Positions 1-6,704 are shown, counted from the stretch's first letter. The stretch: 9,765 nt of DNA from Deltaproteobacteria bacterium (GCA_026388915.1 JAPLIW010000637.1:1-9765); one strand, 5' to 3'. Notes: generated from the sequence alone by a model not told the origin. Program-made: numbers and translations.

Positions 1-50
1 ACCGTTAACTTTGTACAACCCAGCCCCTTTTCTTCTCCTTTAGGAAAAGT

Positions 51-158
51 ATGGAGCACGCCTTTTCGGATGTCAAGGATAATGATTTTTCCCCACCAGG
101 AGATGGACTTGATTCCTGGAAGTGGACCGAACTCGATCGGAGCATCCCCCCGGAGTAA
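51..158 (+). CDS. possible 35-residue small ORF, function unknown
   Basis: An ATG at 51 follows AGGA (42-45) at a short but usable distance and opens 35 codons ending in TAA at 156-158. The peptide is acidic, with a central SPPGDG stretch and a DSWKWTELDRS segment near the end. An in-frame TAA at 6-8 prevents extension to the left, so it is not simply the tail of a gene cut by the window edge unless that gene is broken. A hairpin with a short T-run begins 34 bases after the stop, as expected for the end of a transcript. No family is recognised and it could be chance. The opposite strand is also open across 5-211, but that frame has no visible ribosome site and a low-complexity look. Confidence 0.22.
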   Translation: MEHAFSDVKDNDFSPPGDGLDSWKWTELDRSIPPE

Positions 159-192
159 CTTTCATACGGTAAGTATCTTGGTAAACGAAAAA

Positions 193-227
193 TCCCATGG
201 GGTTGAAACATCCCAACCGGGACTTTT
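193..227 (+). terminator. weak intrinsic-terminator-like hairpin
   Basis: TCCC (193-196) and GGTTG (201-205) pair with CAACC (214-218) and GGGA (219-222), giving nine base pairs interrupted by a four-base bulge (ATGG) around an eight-base loop. CTTTT follows directly. The T-run is short, so termination would be inefficient. It lies just downstream of the small ORF ending at 158 and upstream of the promoter at 259-288, and so may insulate the two. Confidence 0.3.
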
Positions 228-258
228 CATAATTGTCTAGATGTTCCGAGGGTTTGAC

Positions 259-288
259 TTGACTCGGTTCCCTGCAATGGAGTATATT
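259..288 (+). promoter_or_regulatory. sigma70-like promoter for the secreted protein gene
   Basis: TTGACT (259-264, five of six consensus positions) lies 18 bases upstream of TATATT (283-288, four of six). A second overlapping TTGACT sits at 254-259. The expected start is near 295, giving a leader of about 90 bases before the ATG at 383. No other promoter as good is visible between here and the gene. Confidence 0.5.
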
Positions 289-289
289 T

Positions 290-301
290 CATTCATGAAT
301 G
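290..301. promoter_or_regulatory. 12-bp perfect palindrome at the predicted transcription start, possible operator
   Basis: CATTCATGAATG reads identically on both strands. It sits immediately after the -10 element, across the predicted transcription start, where a dimeric repressor would block initiation. No specific regulator is recognised. A 12-bp palindrome can occur by chance at a modest rate, so the position rather than the length is what makes it suggestive. Confidence 0.28.
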
Positions 302-382
302 CGTACCGTGAGGGGAAAGGGATCGATTCACTCGATGGTGGGCCGCCTTCAATAAACTGAATCATCGTTGAGAACCTTTTTT

Positions 383-1351
383 ATGCGCTTTCGAATTTTC
401 TATTTTCTTATGGCAGCGCTTGCCATTCCGATGTCACTGCACGCGGAACCTACAAATGGCCTCGGTATGTGGGTATGGTCAAACTCCGCTTTCTCCACGC
501 AGGATGCCAGGCAGAAACTCGTCAAGTTTTGTGTTGACCATGGCATCATTCACCTAGACGTCCATATCAAGATGTCTTCGAAGGGCAAGAACCCGACCTT
601 GAAAGATGCGGAAGCTTTCAAGGATCTCATCCTGTTAGCCGGGCAACACAAGATTACTACCGCGGCCCTTCGCGGAGATCCAAGGATGTTCTTCTCCGAA
701 AAACACGAGCAGACTCTCCATGAACTGCAAGCCATTATAGATTTCAGCAAAACCCTGCCCGTGGATGCCCTGTTCAAAGGAATCAAGTACGATGTGGAAC
801 CCTATTTAACGAAAGAATGGAAGGAAAAAGGAACGACTCGGGAAACCGTCATGCGTGATTACCTGGTCTTCCTTCGTAAAGCACGCTTGGTTTTGCATGA
901 TCAAGCTCCTTTTCTGTGGCATGCAGTGGATACCCCGTTTTGGTGGGACAATGATGAATTCATTTTGGAATTCGAGGGCACCCGGAAGCGGTTCAGCGAG
1001 CATGTTCAGGATCTGACAGACTTCATCGCCATTATGTCGTATCGGCGATGTGCTAAGGATATTTTGGCCTCCGTGGATGGTGAACGGAGATACGCCAAGC
1101 GGATTCAAAAGACCATCTTCCCCTCTCTTGAGACTGTAGAACTGAAACAAGATCCACAACTCAGCTTCTGGGATGCCCCACCCGAGGAGTTTTGGAAGGT
1201 GGTTCCCCAATTGCTGGAGGCGGCGAAAGAAGACCCAGCGATCGGCGGAGTCATGCTTCATTGTTATCGAAGCCTTTTCGAGAAGTTTCGGAAAAATCCC
1301 CCTACCATGCGGGGAGGCAGCCGACGCTCGACAGCCACCCTGGATTTTTAA
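383..1351 (+). CDS. secreted TIM-barrel-like (glycosidase-like) protein of unknown function
   Basis: The product has 322 residues from the ATG at 383. A TTG at 368 would add five residues, and neither start has a clear ribosome site. Residues 1-21 form a signal peptide (basic MRFR start, hydrophobic core, cleavage after LHA), so the protein is exported. The mature part alternates strands and helices like a TIM barrel: GMWVWS (28-33) resembles a first strand, GIKYDVEPY (123-131) a strand ending in acidic residues D127 and E129, DFIAIMSYR (203-211) another strand, and GGVMLHCYRS (268-277) the last. The Asp-x-Glu at a strand end recalls the acid residues of glycoside hydrolases such as the GH18-like barrels, but no family signature is complete, so substrate and activity are unknown. 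The C-terminal 15 residues are basic and unlike the rest. The gene looks less GC-rich than its neighbours by eye (not counted). It is transcribed alone, with 430 bases separating it from the importer operon. Confidence 0.72.
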   Translation: MRFRIFYFLMAALAIPMSLHAEPTNGLGMWVWSNSAFSTQDARQKLVKFCVDHGIIHLDVHIKMSSKGKNPTLKDAEAFKDLILLAGQHKITTAALRGDPRMFFSEKHEQTLHELQAIIDFSKTLPVDALFKGIKYDVEPYLTKEWKEKGTTRETVMRDYLVFLRKARLVLHDQAPFLWHAVDTPFWWDNDEFILEFEGTRKRFSEHVQDLTDFIAIMSYRRCAKDILASVDGERRYAKRIQKTIFPSLETVELKQDPQLSFWDAPPEEFWKVVPQLLEAAKEDPAIGGVMLHCYRSLFEKFRKNPPTMRGGSRRSTATLDF

Positions 1352-1386
1352 AAGAGGTCGTCCCCCTTTTCCTCAAGAGTTTTCAA

Positions 1387-1418
1387 CCGCTCATGGCGGC
1401 TGATCCTCGGATTTTTTT
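1387..1418 (+). terminator. weak terminator candidate after the secreted protein gene
   Basis: CCGC (1387-1390) pairs with GCGG (1396-1399) around a five-base loop. A run of seven T begins at 1412, 12 bases after the stem, with a tiny ATCC/GGAT fold directly before the T-run. The geometry is poor for an intrinsic terminator, so this is only a candidate. It is the only T-run of that length downstream of the stop at 1351. Confidence 0.28.
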
Positions 1419-1442
1419 CCTTAATAAACAAACGAATTCAAC

Positions 1443-1687
1443 CTACGGCTGTCCGCAGCGTAGATCTTCCAAGCGAAAAGAAAAAATATCAACCAATCAA
1501 CCGTTTCCCTTTAGGAGGATTCTTCCCAACTCACGGAGGGAAGGATCAGCGAGGGGGAAGATCGAGTCTTTCCCGGAAAGAGAAGAATGGGGGTCTTTCA
1601 GCCCGCTTCCCGAGATGAGCATCAGGATCCAGTCGCTCCACTTAAATCCTCTTTCCTGCCAGCCTGTTTTCTGGGCTGAGGAGGGAT
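1443..1687 (+). promoter_or_regulatory. structured leader region upstream of the ABC importer operon, possible cis-regulatory RNA
   Basis: This gene-free stretch holds several complementary segments. CTACG/CGTAG plus CTG/CAG close a UCCG loop at 1443-1463 with one bulged G. GATCTTCC (1463-1470) is perfectly complementary to GGAAGATC (1556-1563). Nested inside, GATTCTTCCC (1518-1527) pairs with GGGAAGGATC (1538-1547) over ten pairs with a single U-G wobble and a ten-base loop. TCTTTC/GAAAGA (1567-1581) forms a short hairpin, and CAGCC/GGCTG (1660-1678) lies within a weaker outer ATCC/GGAT pairing (1646-1687). No known riboswitch class (TPP, ykkC/guanidine, glycine, cobalamin, SAM) is recognised. 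Whether this is transcribed with the operon is unknown, because no strong promoter is visible between 1352 and 1781. Confidence 0.3.
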
Positions 1688-1781
1688 GCACAAATTCATT
1701 GATTTTCTTTTACCTTTATGGAAAAATCCACCTCTATGAAAGGGTCCTGGATCGAATAAATTCAAGAAGGGAGAAGAAAGC

Positions 1782-2747
1782 ATGAAAAAGAAATGGACCA
1801 TCGGCATCGTCGCTTTATTATTCTTGTTTTGCGGTTCGGCCTTTTCGGCTGAGCCCATCAAGCTGGCAATGTCTACCTGGCTCGGGTATGCCCCCCTCTA
1901 TCTGGCCAAGGAAAAAGGTTTTTTCCAGAAACAGGGGATTGAGGTGGAAGTCGTGGTCATCGAGAGCCCGGCTGACCGGAGGGTGGCCTTCGCCGCCGAT
2001 AAGATTCAGGGCTTTTGCACGACCGTGGATACCCATGTCATGACCGCTGCGGCGGAGAACCCCATCCCCCTGAAACAGGTCCTGGCCCTGGATGATTCCC
2101 ATGGCGGAGACGGGATGGTCTCCAAGAAAGAGATCAAAACGATCAAAGACCTGAAAGGAAAGACCGTAGCCGCCCAGCTGGGGGCCGGGGCGAGCTATTT
2201 CTGGCTCAACTATGTTCTTTCCCAGAATGGGATGAAGCTCAGCGACCTCAAAACGATCGATATGAAGGCGGGGGATGCGGGATCGGCCTTCGTAGCCGGG
2301 AAGGTGGATGCGGCGGTGACCTGGGAACCCTGGCTTTCAAGGGCCAAGGCGACTCCCTTCGGCCATGTCCTTCTCTCCAGCGACAAGACGCCCGGGATCA
2401 TCGTGGACTCCCTGGCCTTCAAACCCGATTTCCTGAAGAAGCGGGGAGGGGATGTGAAGAAGATTGTCGCCGCCTGGAACGAGGCGGTAAAGTTTGCGGC
2501 CGATAACCCCCAGGAGGCCGATGCCATCATGGCCAAGTTCACCGGGCAAAAACCCGAAGAATTCACCAAGGAGAAGATCGGGGTCCGGTTCTACGGCGAG
2601 AAGGAGAACAAGGAATATTTCGGGACGGTGAAAACCCCGGGGCTTCTCTACAAGGTGACCCAGCGGGCCGCGGACCTCTGGTCGGAATTAAAACTGATCA
2701 AAAAGAAACCCAAGGCCGCCGACCTCATCGATGGGTCTTTCTTATAA
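1782..2747 (+). CDS. ABC transporter substrate-binding protein, NitT/TauT (SsuA/TauA, NMT1-like) family
   Basis: This is the periplasmic solute receptor of the importer encoded by the next two genes. It has 321 residues, normal for the family. Residues 1-23 are a signal peptide cleaved after AFSA. There is no lipobox Cys, so it should be soluble in the periplasm. The first lobe opens with the typical STWLGYAPLYLAKEKGFF (31-48). LALDDSHGGDGMV (101-113) and IKDLKGKTVA (121-130) are the usual hinge-region motifs, and FVAGKVDAAVTWEPW (170-184) is a family hallmark. A purine-rich AAGGGAGAAG ribosome site lies just before the ATG. The solute cannot be assigned: relatives bind taurine, alkanesulfonates, nitrate, thiamine precursors or urea/guanidine-type compounds. 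No sulfonate monooxygenase, nitrate reductase or urea-degrading gene lies nearby to choose between them. It is the first gene of a three-gene operon, 17 bases ahead of the permease. Confidence 0.9.
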   Translation: MKKKWTIGIVALLFLFCGSAFSAEPIKLAMSTWLGYAPLYLAKEKGFFQKQGIEVEVVVIESPADRRVAFAADKIQGFCTTVDTHVMTAAAENPIPLKQVLALDDSHGGDGMVSKKEIKTIKDLKGKTVAAQLGAGASYFWLNYVLSQNGMKLSDLKTIDMKAGDAGSAFVAGKVDAAVTWEPWLSRAKATPFGHVLLSSDKTPGIIVDSLAFKPDFLKKRGGDVKKIVAAWNEAVKFAADNPQEADAIMAKFTGQKPEEFTKEKIGVRFYGEKENKEYFGTVKTPGLLYKVTQRAADLWSELKLIKKKPKAADLIDGSFL

Positions 2748-2764
2748 GCGTCGCCGGGCTTTGG

Positions 2765-3595
2765 ATGATGGAAGGAAGAAAAGGAAAAACATCCGAAAGG
2801 GCTCCCCGGAGGCTCAAGGACTTTTTTTATCCGCGGGAGCCCATTCCGAAAAGTCTTTATGTCTTTTTAACTTTCGGCAGCTTTGGCTTCTTCCTGGTCG
2901 TCTGGGCGATTCTGACTTACGGGGGCGTGATTGATCCCCTCTTCCTCCCTTCTCCGGGAAGAGTCTTCGAGGCGGGGTACGACCTCTTCGCGGAACTGAG
3001 TTTCAGCACCGACATCCTCAACAGCGTCTACCGGGTGATGGTCGGCTTTTTGTTAGCCGCCGTGATCGGCGTGCCCCTGGGGCTGATCATGGGGACTTTC
3101 AAGGCCGCCGAGGCATTCACCGAGCCGGTCATCGGCTTCATCCGCTACATGCCGGCCTCTGCCTTTATCCCCCTGTTTATCCTCTGGTTGGGAATCGGGG
3201 ACGTCGAAAAGATCGCCATCATCTTCGTAGGAAGTTTTTTCCAGCTCGTTCTCATGGTGGCCGTGGTGGCCAAGAATGTGCACAAGGACATGCTGGAAAC
3301 CGCCTACACTCTCGGCGCCAGGCGTCTCCAGGTCGTCCGCAAAGTGCTCCTTCCGGCCAGCATGCCGGGCATTTTGGACACCTTGAGAATCATCGTTGGC
3401 TGGGCCTGGACCTATATCATCGTGGCCGAGCTCGTCGCCTCGGCTTCGGGGATTGGCTATATGATTATCAGTTCCCAGAGAATGCTCCGGACGGGCAATA
3501 TCATCTTTGGTATTCTGACCATCGGGATGCTGGGGCTGATCACGGACTATTTTTTCAAGTGGCTTTATCGGCGATTATTCCCCTGGATGGATTAG
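2765..3595 (+). CDS. ABC transporter permease, NitT/TauT (SsuC/TauC-like) family
   Basis: This is the inner-membrane channel of the importer. It has 276 residues, with a basic cytoplasmic N-terminus of about 30 residues followed by about six hydrophobic helices (roughly 31-52, 88-110, 127-143, 147-169, 208-225 and 247-262). The ATPase-coupling EAA loop is intact, reading ETAYTLGARRLQVVRKVLLP (178-197), with the invariant Gly (184) and the closing LP (196-197). The helix-loop GWAWTYIIVAELVASASGIG (212-231) is typical of SsuC/TauC. Tandem ATG codons at 2765 and 2768 are both possible starts and no strong ribosome site precedes them, so translation may be coupled to the binding-protein gene 17 bases upstream. 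The ATPase start lies four bases after the stop. Confidence 0.9.
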   Translation: MMEGRKGKTSERAPRRLKDFFYPREPIPKSLYVFLTFGSFGFFLVVWAILTYGGVIDPLFLPSPGRVFEAGYDLFAELSFSTDILNSVYRVMVGFLLAAVIGVPLGLIMGTFKAAEAFTEPVIGFIRYMPASAFIPLFILWLGIGDVEKIAIIFVGSFFQLVLMVAVVAKNVHKDMLETAYTLGARRLQVVRKVLLPASMPGILDTLRIIVGWAWTYIIVAELVASASGIGYMIISSQRMLRTGNIIFGILTIGMLGLITDYFFKWLYRRLFPWMD

Positions 3596-3599
3596 GAAA

Positions 3600-4310
3600 G
3601 TGGCCGAAGAAGTAAAACTTCACATCCATAACGTGACCAAAGTCTACCGCTCCGGCGAGCAGGATGTGCTGGCCATCGATGAGGTGGACCTGAAGATCCG
3701 CAACCAGGAATTCGCCACGATTCTGGGCCCTTCGGGATGCGGGAAATCCACGCTTCTCCGCATTGTGGCCGGACTGACCAAACCCACTTCCGGGGTGGCC
3801 CGGATGGACGACAGGGTCATCAACGAACCCGGCCAGGATCGGGGCATGGTATTCCAGAGCTACACCCTGTTTCCCTGGCTTACGGTAAAAGAGAACATTC
3901 AATTCGGCCTGGAGATATCGGGCCTGGATAAAGGAAAGCAGGAGCAGATTGCCCGGGAGTTTGTGGAGAAGGTTGGCCTGCGAGGGTTCGAGAATACCTA
4001 TCCCAAAGGGCTATCCGGGGGGATGAAACAGAGGGTGGCCATCGCCCGGGCGCTGGCGAACAACCCGGCGATCTTACTGCTGGATGAGCCCTTTGGCGCC
4101 CTGGATGCCCAGACTGAAGCCATCTTCCTTTCCGACCGGGTCTTTGTCATGACCGCCAGGCCGGGAAAGGTCAAGGCCGAAATTGATATCCCCCTCCCCA
4201 GGCCCAGAAGCTACGAACTCAAATCAACCGAAGCCTTCCTGAACCTGAAGCAGCAGGCTCTCACCCTCATCCGGGAAGAAGCCATCAAAGCTACGAATAT
4301 TGTCGCCTGA
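3600..4310 (+). CDS. ABC transporter ATPase, SsuB/TauB-like, with an apparent internal deletion of the H-loop
   Basis: This is the cytoplasmic ATPase of the importer, 236 residues from a GTG at 3600. An AGGA overlaps the end of the permease gene, leaving four bases between the two genes. Walker A GPSGCGKST (43-51), Q-loop Q86, signature LSGGMKQ (138-144), Walker B ILLLD (158-162) with catalytic E163, and D-loop GALD (166-169) are all present. After DAQT (169-172) the sequence jumps straight to EAIFLSDRVFVMTARPG (from 173). SsuB/TauB/NrtD relatives normally have about 27 residues here, holding a helix, a beta strand and the VTHD switch histidine. The reading frame is kept across the join near 4113-4118. 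Known homologues with the switch histidine removed are strongly impaired in ATP hydrolysis, so the protein as written is probably inactive. Either the gene carries a real deletion, another ATPase serves the permease, or the assembly is wrong at this point. Confidence 0.87.
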   Translation: MAEEVKLHIHNVTKVYRSGEQDVLAIDEVDLKIRNQEFATILGPSGCGKSTLLRIVAGLTKPTSGVARMDDRVINEPGQDRGMVFQSYTLFPWLTVKENIQFGLEISGLDKGKQEQIAREFVEKVGLRGFENTYPKGLSGGMKQRVAIARALANNPAILLLDEPFGALDAQTEAIFLSDRVFVMTARPGKVKAEIDIPLPRPRSYELKSTEAFLNLKQQALTLIREEAIKATNIVA

Positions 4311-4370
4311 TCCCCCTTTTTCTATTTCCTGCTGAATCCAGGCTAGATCTGAAGAAAAGAGAAAGTTTTT
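4311..4370. other. short convergent intergenic gap without a clear terminator
   Basis: Sixty bases separate the ends of two convergent operons. CCTG/CAGG (4328-4342) can pair over four bases with a seven-base loop, but no T-run adjoins it on either strand at the right distance. T-rich (4316-4327) and A-rich (4350-4362) patches flank it. I see no convincing intrinsic terminator, so read-through and antisense overlap between the two operons are possible. Confidence 0.4.
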
Positions 4371-5636
4371 CTACGGATAGATTCCCAGCAGCTCGCTGGC
4401 CTTGAGCACTCTGCCGATCCCCAGAATCAATGCGGCGGTCCTCAAGTCCACCTTGTCGCGGTTGGATATATTCAGGATTTCGGCAAATCCTTTTTTCATG
4501 ATCCGGGTCAGTCGATCGGTGATTTCTTCCTCGGTCCAGAGGAGCTCCTGCAGGTTCTGCACCCATTCGAAATAGGATACGGTCACGCCGCCGGCATTAG
4601 CCAGAATGTCGGGGACCACAACGATGCCCCGGTCGCGAAGAATATCGTCCGCCTTGTTGGTGGTAGGACCGTTGGCTCCCTCCACGATCATCCTGGCCTT
4701 GATTTTCGGGGCATTCTGATGGGTGATCTGGTTTTCAATGGCCGCGGGTACCAGGATGTCGCAATCCAATTCCAGCAGCTCCTGGTTGGAAATTTCATCC
4801 CAATTCGGGGTTTGTTTATCAAGGATGCAGGAGTACTGATTGCGGCAGTCGAGGACCTTCTGGACGTCCAGGCCCTTGGGGTTGTAAACGCCCCCGTTCA
4901 CATCGGATATGGCGATGACCTTGGCCCCGGCCCTTTCGAAATACTGTGCCGCGGTCCCGCCCACGTTTCCACACCCTTGAATGACCACTCTGGCCCCTTC
5001 GACGGAGAATCGAAGGACCTGGGCCGCTGCTTCCTGGGCTACCACTACAACCCCTTTCCCGGTCGCTTCGTGCCTGCCCAGGGATCCGCCCAGCTCGAGG
5101 GGCTTCCCGGTGACGACGCCGGGGACGGAATACCCCTTTAACATGCTGTAGGTGTCCATAATCCAGGCCATGACCTGGGGGTTGGTGTTCACATCCGGCG
5201 CCGGGATATCCCGGTCCGGCCCGATCATGAAGGCGATTTCCCAGATGTACCTTCGGGTCATGTTTTCCAATTCCCGCCGGGACATCTTTCCCGGGTCGCA
5301 CTGCACCCCCCCTTTGGCCCCCCCGAAGGGAATATTCACCACCGCCGTCTTCCAGGTCATCCACATGGAGAGAGCTCTCATTTCATCGAGATCCACATCG
5401 GGGTGGTAACGAATTCCCCCTTTGGCCGGGCCACGGGTCGTATTGTGCTGAATCCTGTATCCGGTAAACATTTCTATCCTGCCGTCGTCCATTTTGACGG
5501 GAAAATGAACGGTCAGTTCCCTCCTGGTTCGTTTGACTTTTTCAATCAGTCCCGGGTTCAGGTTCAGGTACTTGACGGCAGTATCCACCTGCTTCAGGGC
5601 TACATCCAGGGAATTGATCTTTTTTTCTTTTTCCAT
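4371..5636 (-). CDS. gdhA: NAD(P)-dependent glutamate dehydrogenase (Glu/Leu/Phe/Val dehydrogenase family)
   Basis: It interconverts glutamate and 2-oxoglutarate plus ammonia in the cytoplasm, linking amino-acid breakdown or ammonia assimilation to NAD(P)H. The length of 421 residues matches the bacterial/archaeal hexameric type. The substrate domain has TRGPAKGGIRYHP (67-79, with K72), TWK (94-96) and PFGGAKGG (103-110) with the catalytic lysine K108. The catalytic aspartate is D148 in PAPDVN (145-150). GKPLELGGSLGRHEATGKGV (177-196) leads into the Rossmann domain, whose glycine motif is GCGNVG (221-226). D245, just after the second strand (AISDVNGG), suggests but does not prove NAD preference. 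PAAIENQIT (278-286 by my count) and VEGANGPTT are further family signatures. The start is set by GAGGAGG about ten bases upstream. It lies 66 bases downstream of the dehydrogenase gene on the same strand, so the two are probably cotranscribed. Leucine, valine or phenylalanine dehydrogenase activity is less likely given the length and the lysine-rich glutamate pocket. Confidence 0.94.
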   Translation of the reverse strand: MEKEKKINSLDVALKQVDTAVKYLNLNPGLIEKVKRTRRELTVHFPVKMDDGRIEMFTGYRIQHNTTRGPAKGGIRYHPDVDLDEMRALSMWMTWKTAVVNIPFGGAKGGVQCDPGKMSRRELENMTRRYIWEIAFMIGPDRDIPAPDVNTNPQVMAWIMDTYSMLKGYSVPGVVTGKPLELGGSLGRHEATGKGVVVVAQEAAAQVLRFSVEGARVVIQGCGNVGGTAAQYFERAGAKVIAISDVNGGVYNPKGLDVQKVLDCRNQYSCILDKQTPNWDEISNQELLELDCDILVPAAIENQITHQNAPKIKARMIVEGANGPTTNKADDILRDRGIVVVPDILANAGGVTVSYFEWVQNLQELLWTEEEITDRLTRIMKKGFAEILNISNRDKVDLRTAALILGIGRVLKASELLGIYP

Positions 5637-5702
5637 CGGAAGAAAACCTCCTCAGAATGGTCTTGTGAATTTTTCCATGCCCTTTTTAGCTATTCGGCAC
5701 AA

Positions 5703-6620
5703 TCAGGGTTCTACCAAGATTTTTATTTCTTCCTTTATTTTTCGGGTGAGGATTTCAAAGCCTTCCGAAATCTTCTCGAGAGGAATGGTTTTCGTAACCA
5801 TCATTTCGGGTTTGACCCCCTTCTTTTCGATCCAGCTCATGGCCAGGGGGGGGTTGGCAGAATTCGTTCCCATCATGATCGTCTCCCGGGTCACAAATCC
5901 CAGCATGTGTATGGGAACCCGGTCGGTGAAGATCCCTTGGACAATTACTTTCCCCTGGGTACGAACCGAAGTGAGGCAGTCCTTCAACGAGGCTTCCATC
6001 CCCACGGATTCAAAGGCAATGTCCACCCCGCGGCCGGAAGTGAGCTCCTTGATCCAGGAGGAAACCCTGGCATTCAGGGGGTTACAGGTTCGCGTCGCTC
6101 CCATCTCCTCCGCCTTTTTTCGTCTCATTTCCGAGACCTCGGTCACGTAAATCGTCCCCACCCCCACGGCCTTGAGCCCGAGGATGGTCATGAGCCCGAC
6201 CGGCCCTGCTCCGGTGATCAGCGCCGTGACCCCCGGCTTTAGGTCCGCTTTTTCAATCGAATAGGCAGCCACGGACAAGGGCTCGACCGTCGCCGCCTGT
6301 TCCCAGCTCATGCTTGGGGGTATTTTCAGCAGCCGTTCCTGAGGGCAAACCATGTATTGTGCATAAGCCCCTTTGTTTAAAGGGATGACCCGGTCTCCCA
6401 CATGGTGTCCTTTTACCCCCGAGCCCACCTCCACGATTTCTCCACAGGCTTCGTGGCCAAAGGGGCTCTCCGGAAATAACCCGTGCTGGTACTCGTGCAG
6501 ATCGGACCCGCAGATCCCGCAGTACTTCACCTTGACTTTGACTTCTCCAGGCCCGGGTTTGGGTTCTGGGACGTCCTCAACCCGAATTTCCCTTACCCCT
6601 TGATAAATGGCAGCTTTCAT
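5703..6620 (-). CDS. zinc-dependent medium-chain dehydrogenase (sorbitol/threonine/butanediol dehydrogenase-like) lacking the structural-zinc loop
   Basis: It is a cytoplasmic oxidoreductase that would oxidise a secondary alcohol, polyol or hydroxy acid with NAD. The start at 6620 (MKAAIYQG) is preferred over an ATG six codons upstream, because GGGGAG then sits about ten bases ahead and family members begin this way. The product has 305 residues against a usual 340-350. Catalytic zinc ligands are C37 (GICGSD), H56-E57 (FGHE) and E113 (VEPL). The Rossmann motif is GAGPVG (137-142), with E161 at the NAD-selecting position. The missing length lies between GDRV (75-78) and GAYAQY (84-89): only IPLNK stands where relatives have about 35 residues with four structural-zinc cysteines. 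Some natural medium-chain dehydrogenases lack that zinc, so the protein may still be functional. It precedes glutamate dehydrogenase in a probable operon, consistent with pooled NADH metabolism. The substrate cannot be read from the sequence. Confidence 0.88.
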   Translation of the reverse strand: MKAAIYQGVREIRVEDVPEPKPGPGEVKVKVKYCGICGSDLHEYQHGLFPESPFGHEACGEIVEVGSGVKGHHVGDRVIPLNKGAYAQYMVCPQERLLKIPPSMSWEQAATVEPLSVAAYSIEKADLKPGVTALITGAGPVGLMTILGLKAVGVGTIYVTEVSEMRRKKAEEMGATRTCNPLNARVSSWIKELTSGRGVDIAFESVGMEASLKDCLTSVRTQGKVIVQGIFTDRVPIHMLGFVTRETIMMGTNSANPPLAMSWIEKKGVKPEMMVTKTIPLEKISEGFEILTRKIKEEIKILVEP

Positions 6621-6674
6621 AAAATCATGGCTCCCCATTCGGGATTAGATGGCCGAGACTTATCTCTATTCAGG

Positions 6675-6704
6675 AGATTAACAGAGGGAGGAAGAGAGTG
6701 TCAA
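6675..6704 (-). promoter_or_regulatory. promoter candidate for the dehydrogenase-gdhA operon
   Basis: On the minus strand a perfect TTGACA (6704-6699) is followed 17-18 bases later by TTAATC or TAATCT (6681-6675), a weak -10. The predicted start lies about 50 bases upstream of the ATG at 6620. Its position directly after the small-gene terminator and ahead of the operon supports the call, but the -10 is poor. Confidence 0.4.

Noticed and set aside
1352..1781. Known riboswitch classes (TPP, ykkC/guanidine, glycine, SAM, cobalamin)
   Set aside because: None of the conserved core motifs of these classes could be found in the leader. Only generic pairing is visible.
1192..1785. A 197-codon plus-strand frame spanning the leader and ending in a TGA that overlaps the ATG of the binding-protein gene (ATGA)
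   Set aside because: Its first quarter overlaps the secreted protein gene in another frame, the translation is low-complexity and family-free, and no ribosome site precedes any of its ATGs (including the one at 1615). The ATGA overlap is probably chance, though a 57-residue coupled leader peptide from 1615 cannot be fully excluded.
5403..6242. A 279-codon plus-strand frame opposite glutamate dehydrogenase and the zinc dehydrogenase
   Set aside because: It spans two confidently identified minus-strand genes and the gap between them. Long antisense frames are common opposite GC-rich genes, and the translation shows no domain.
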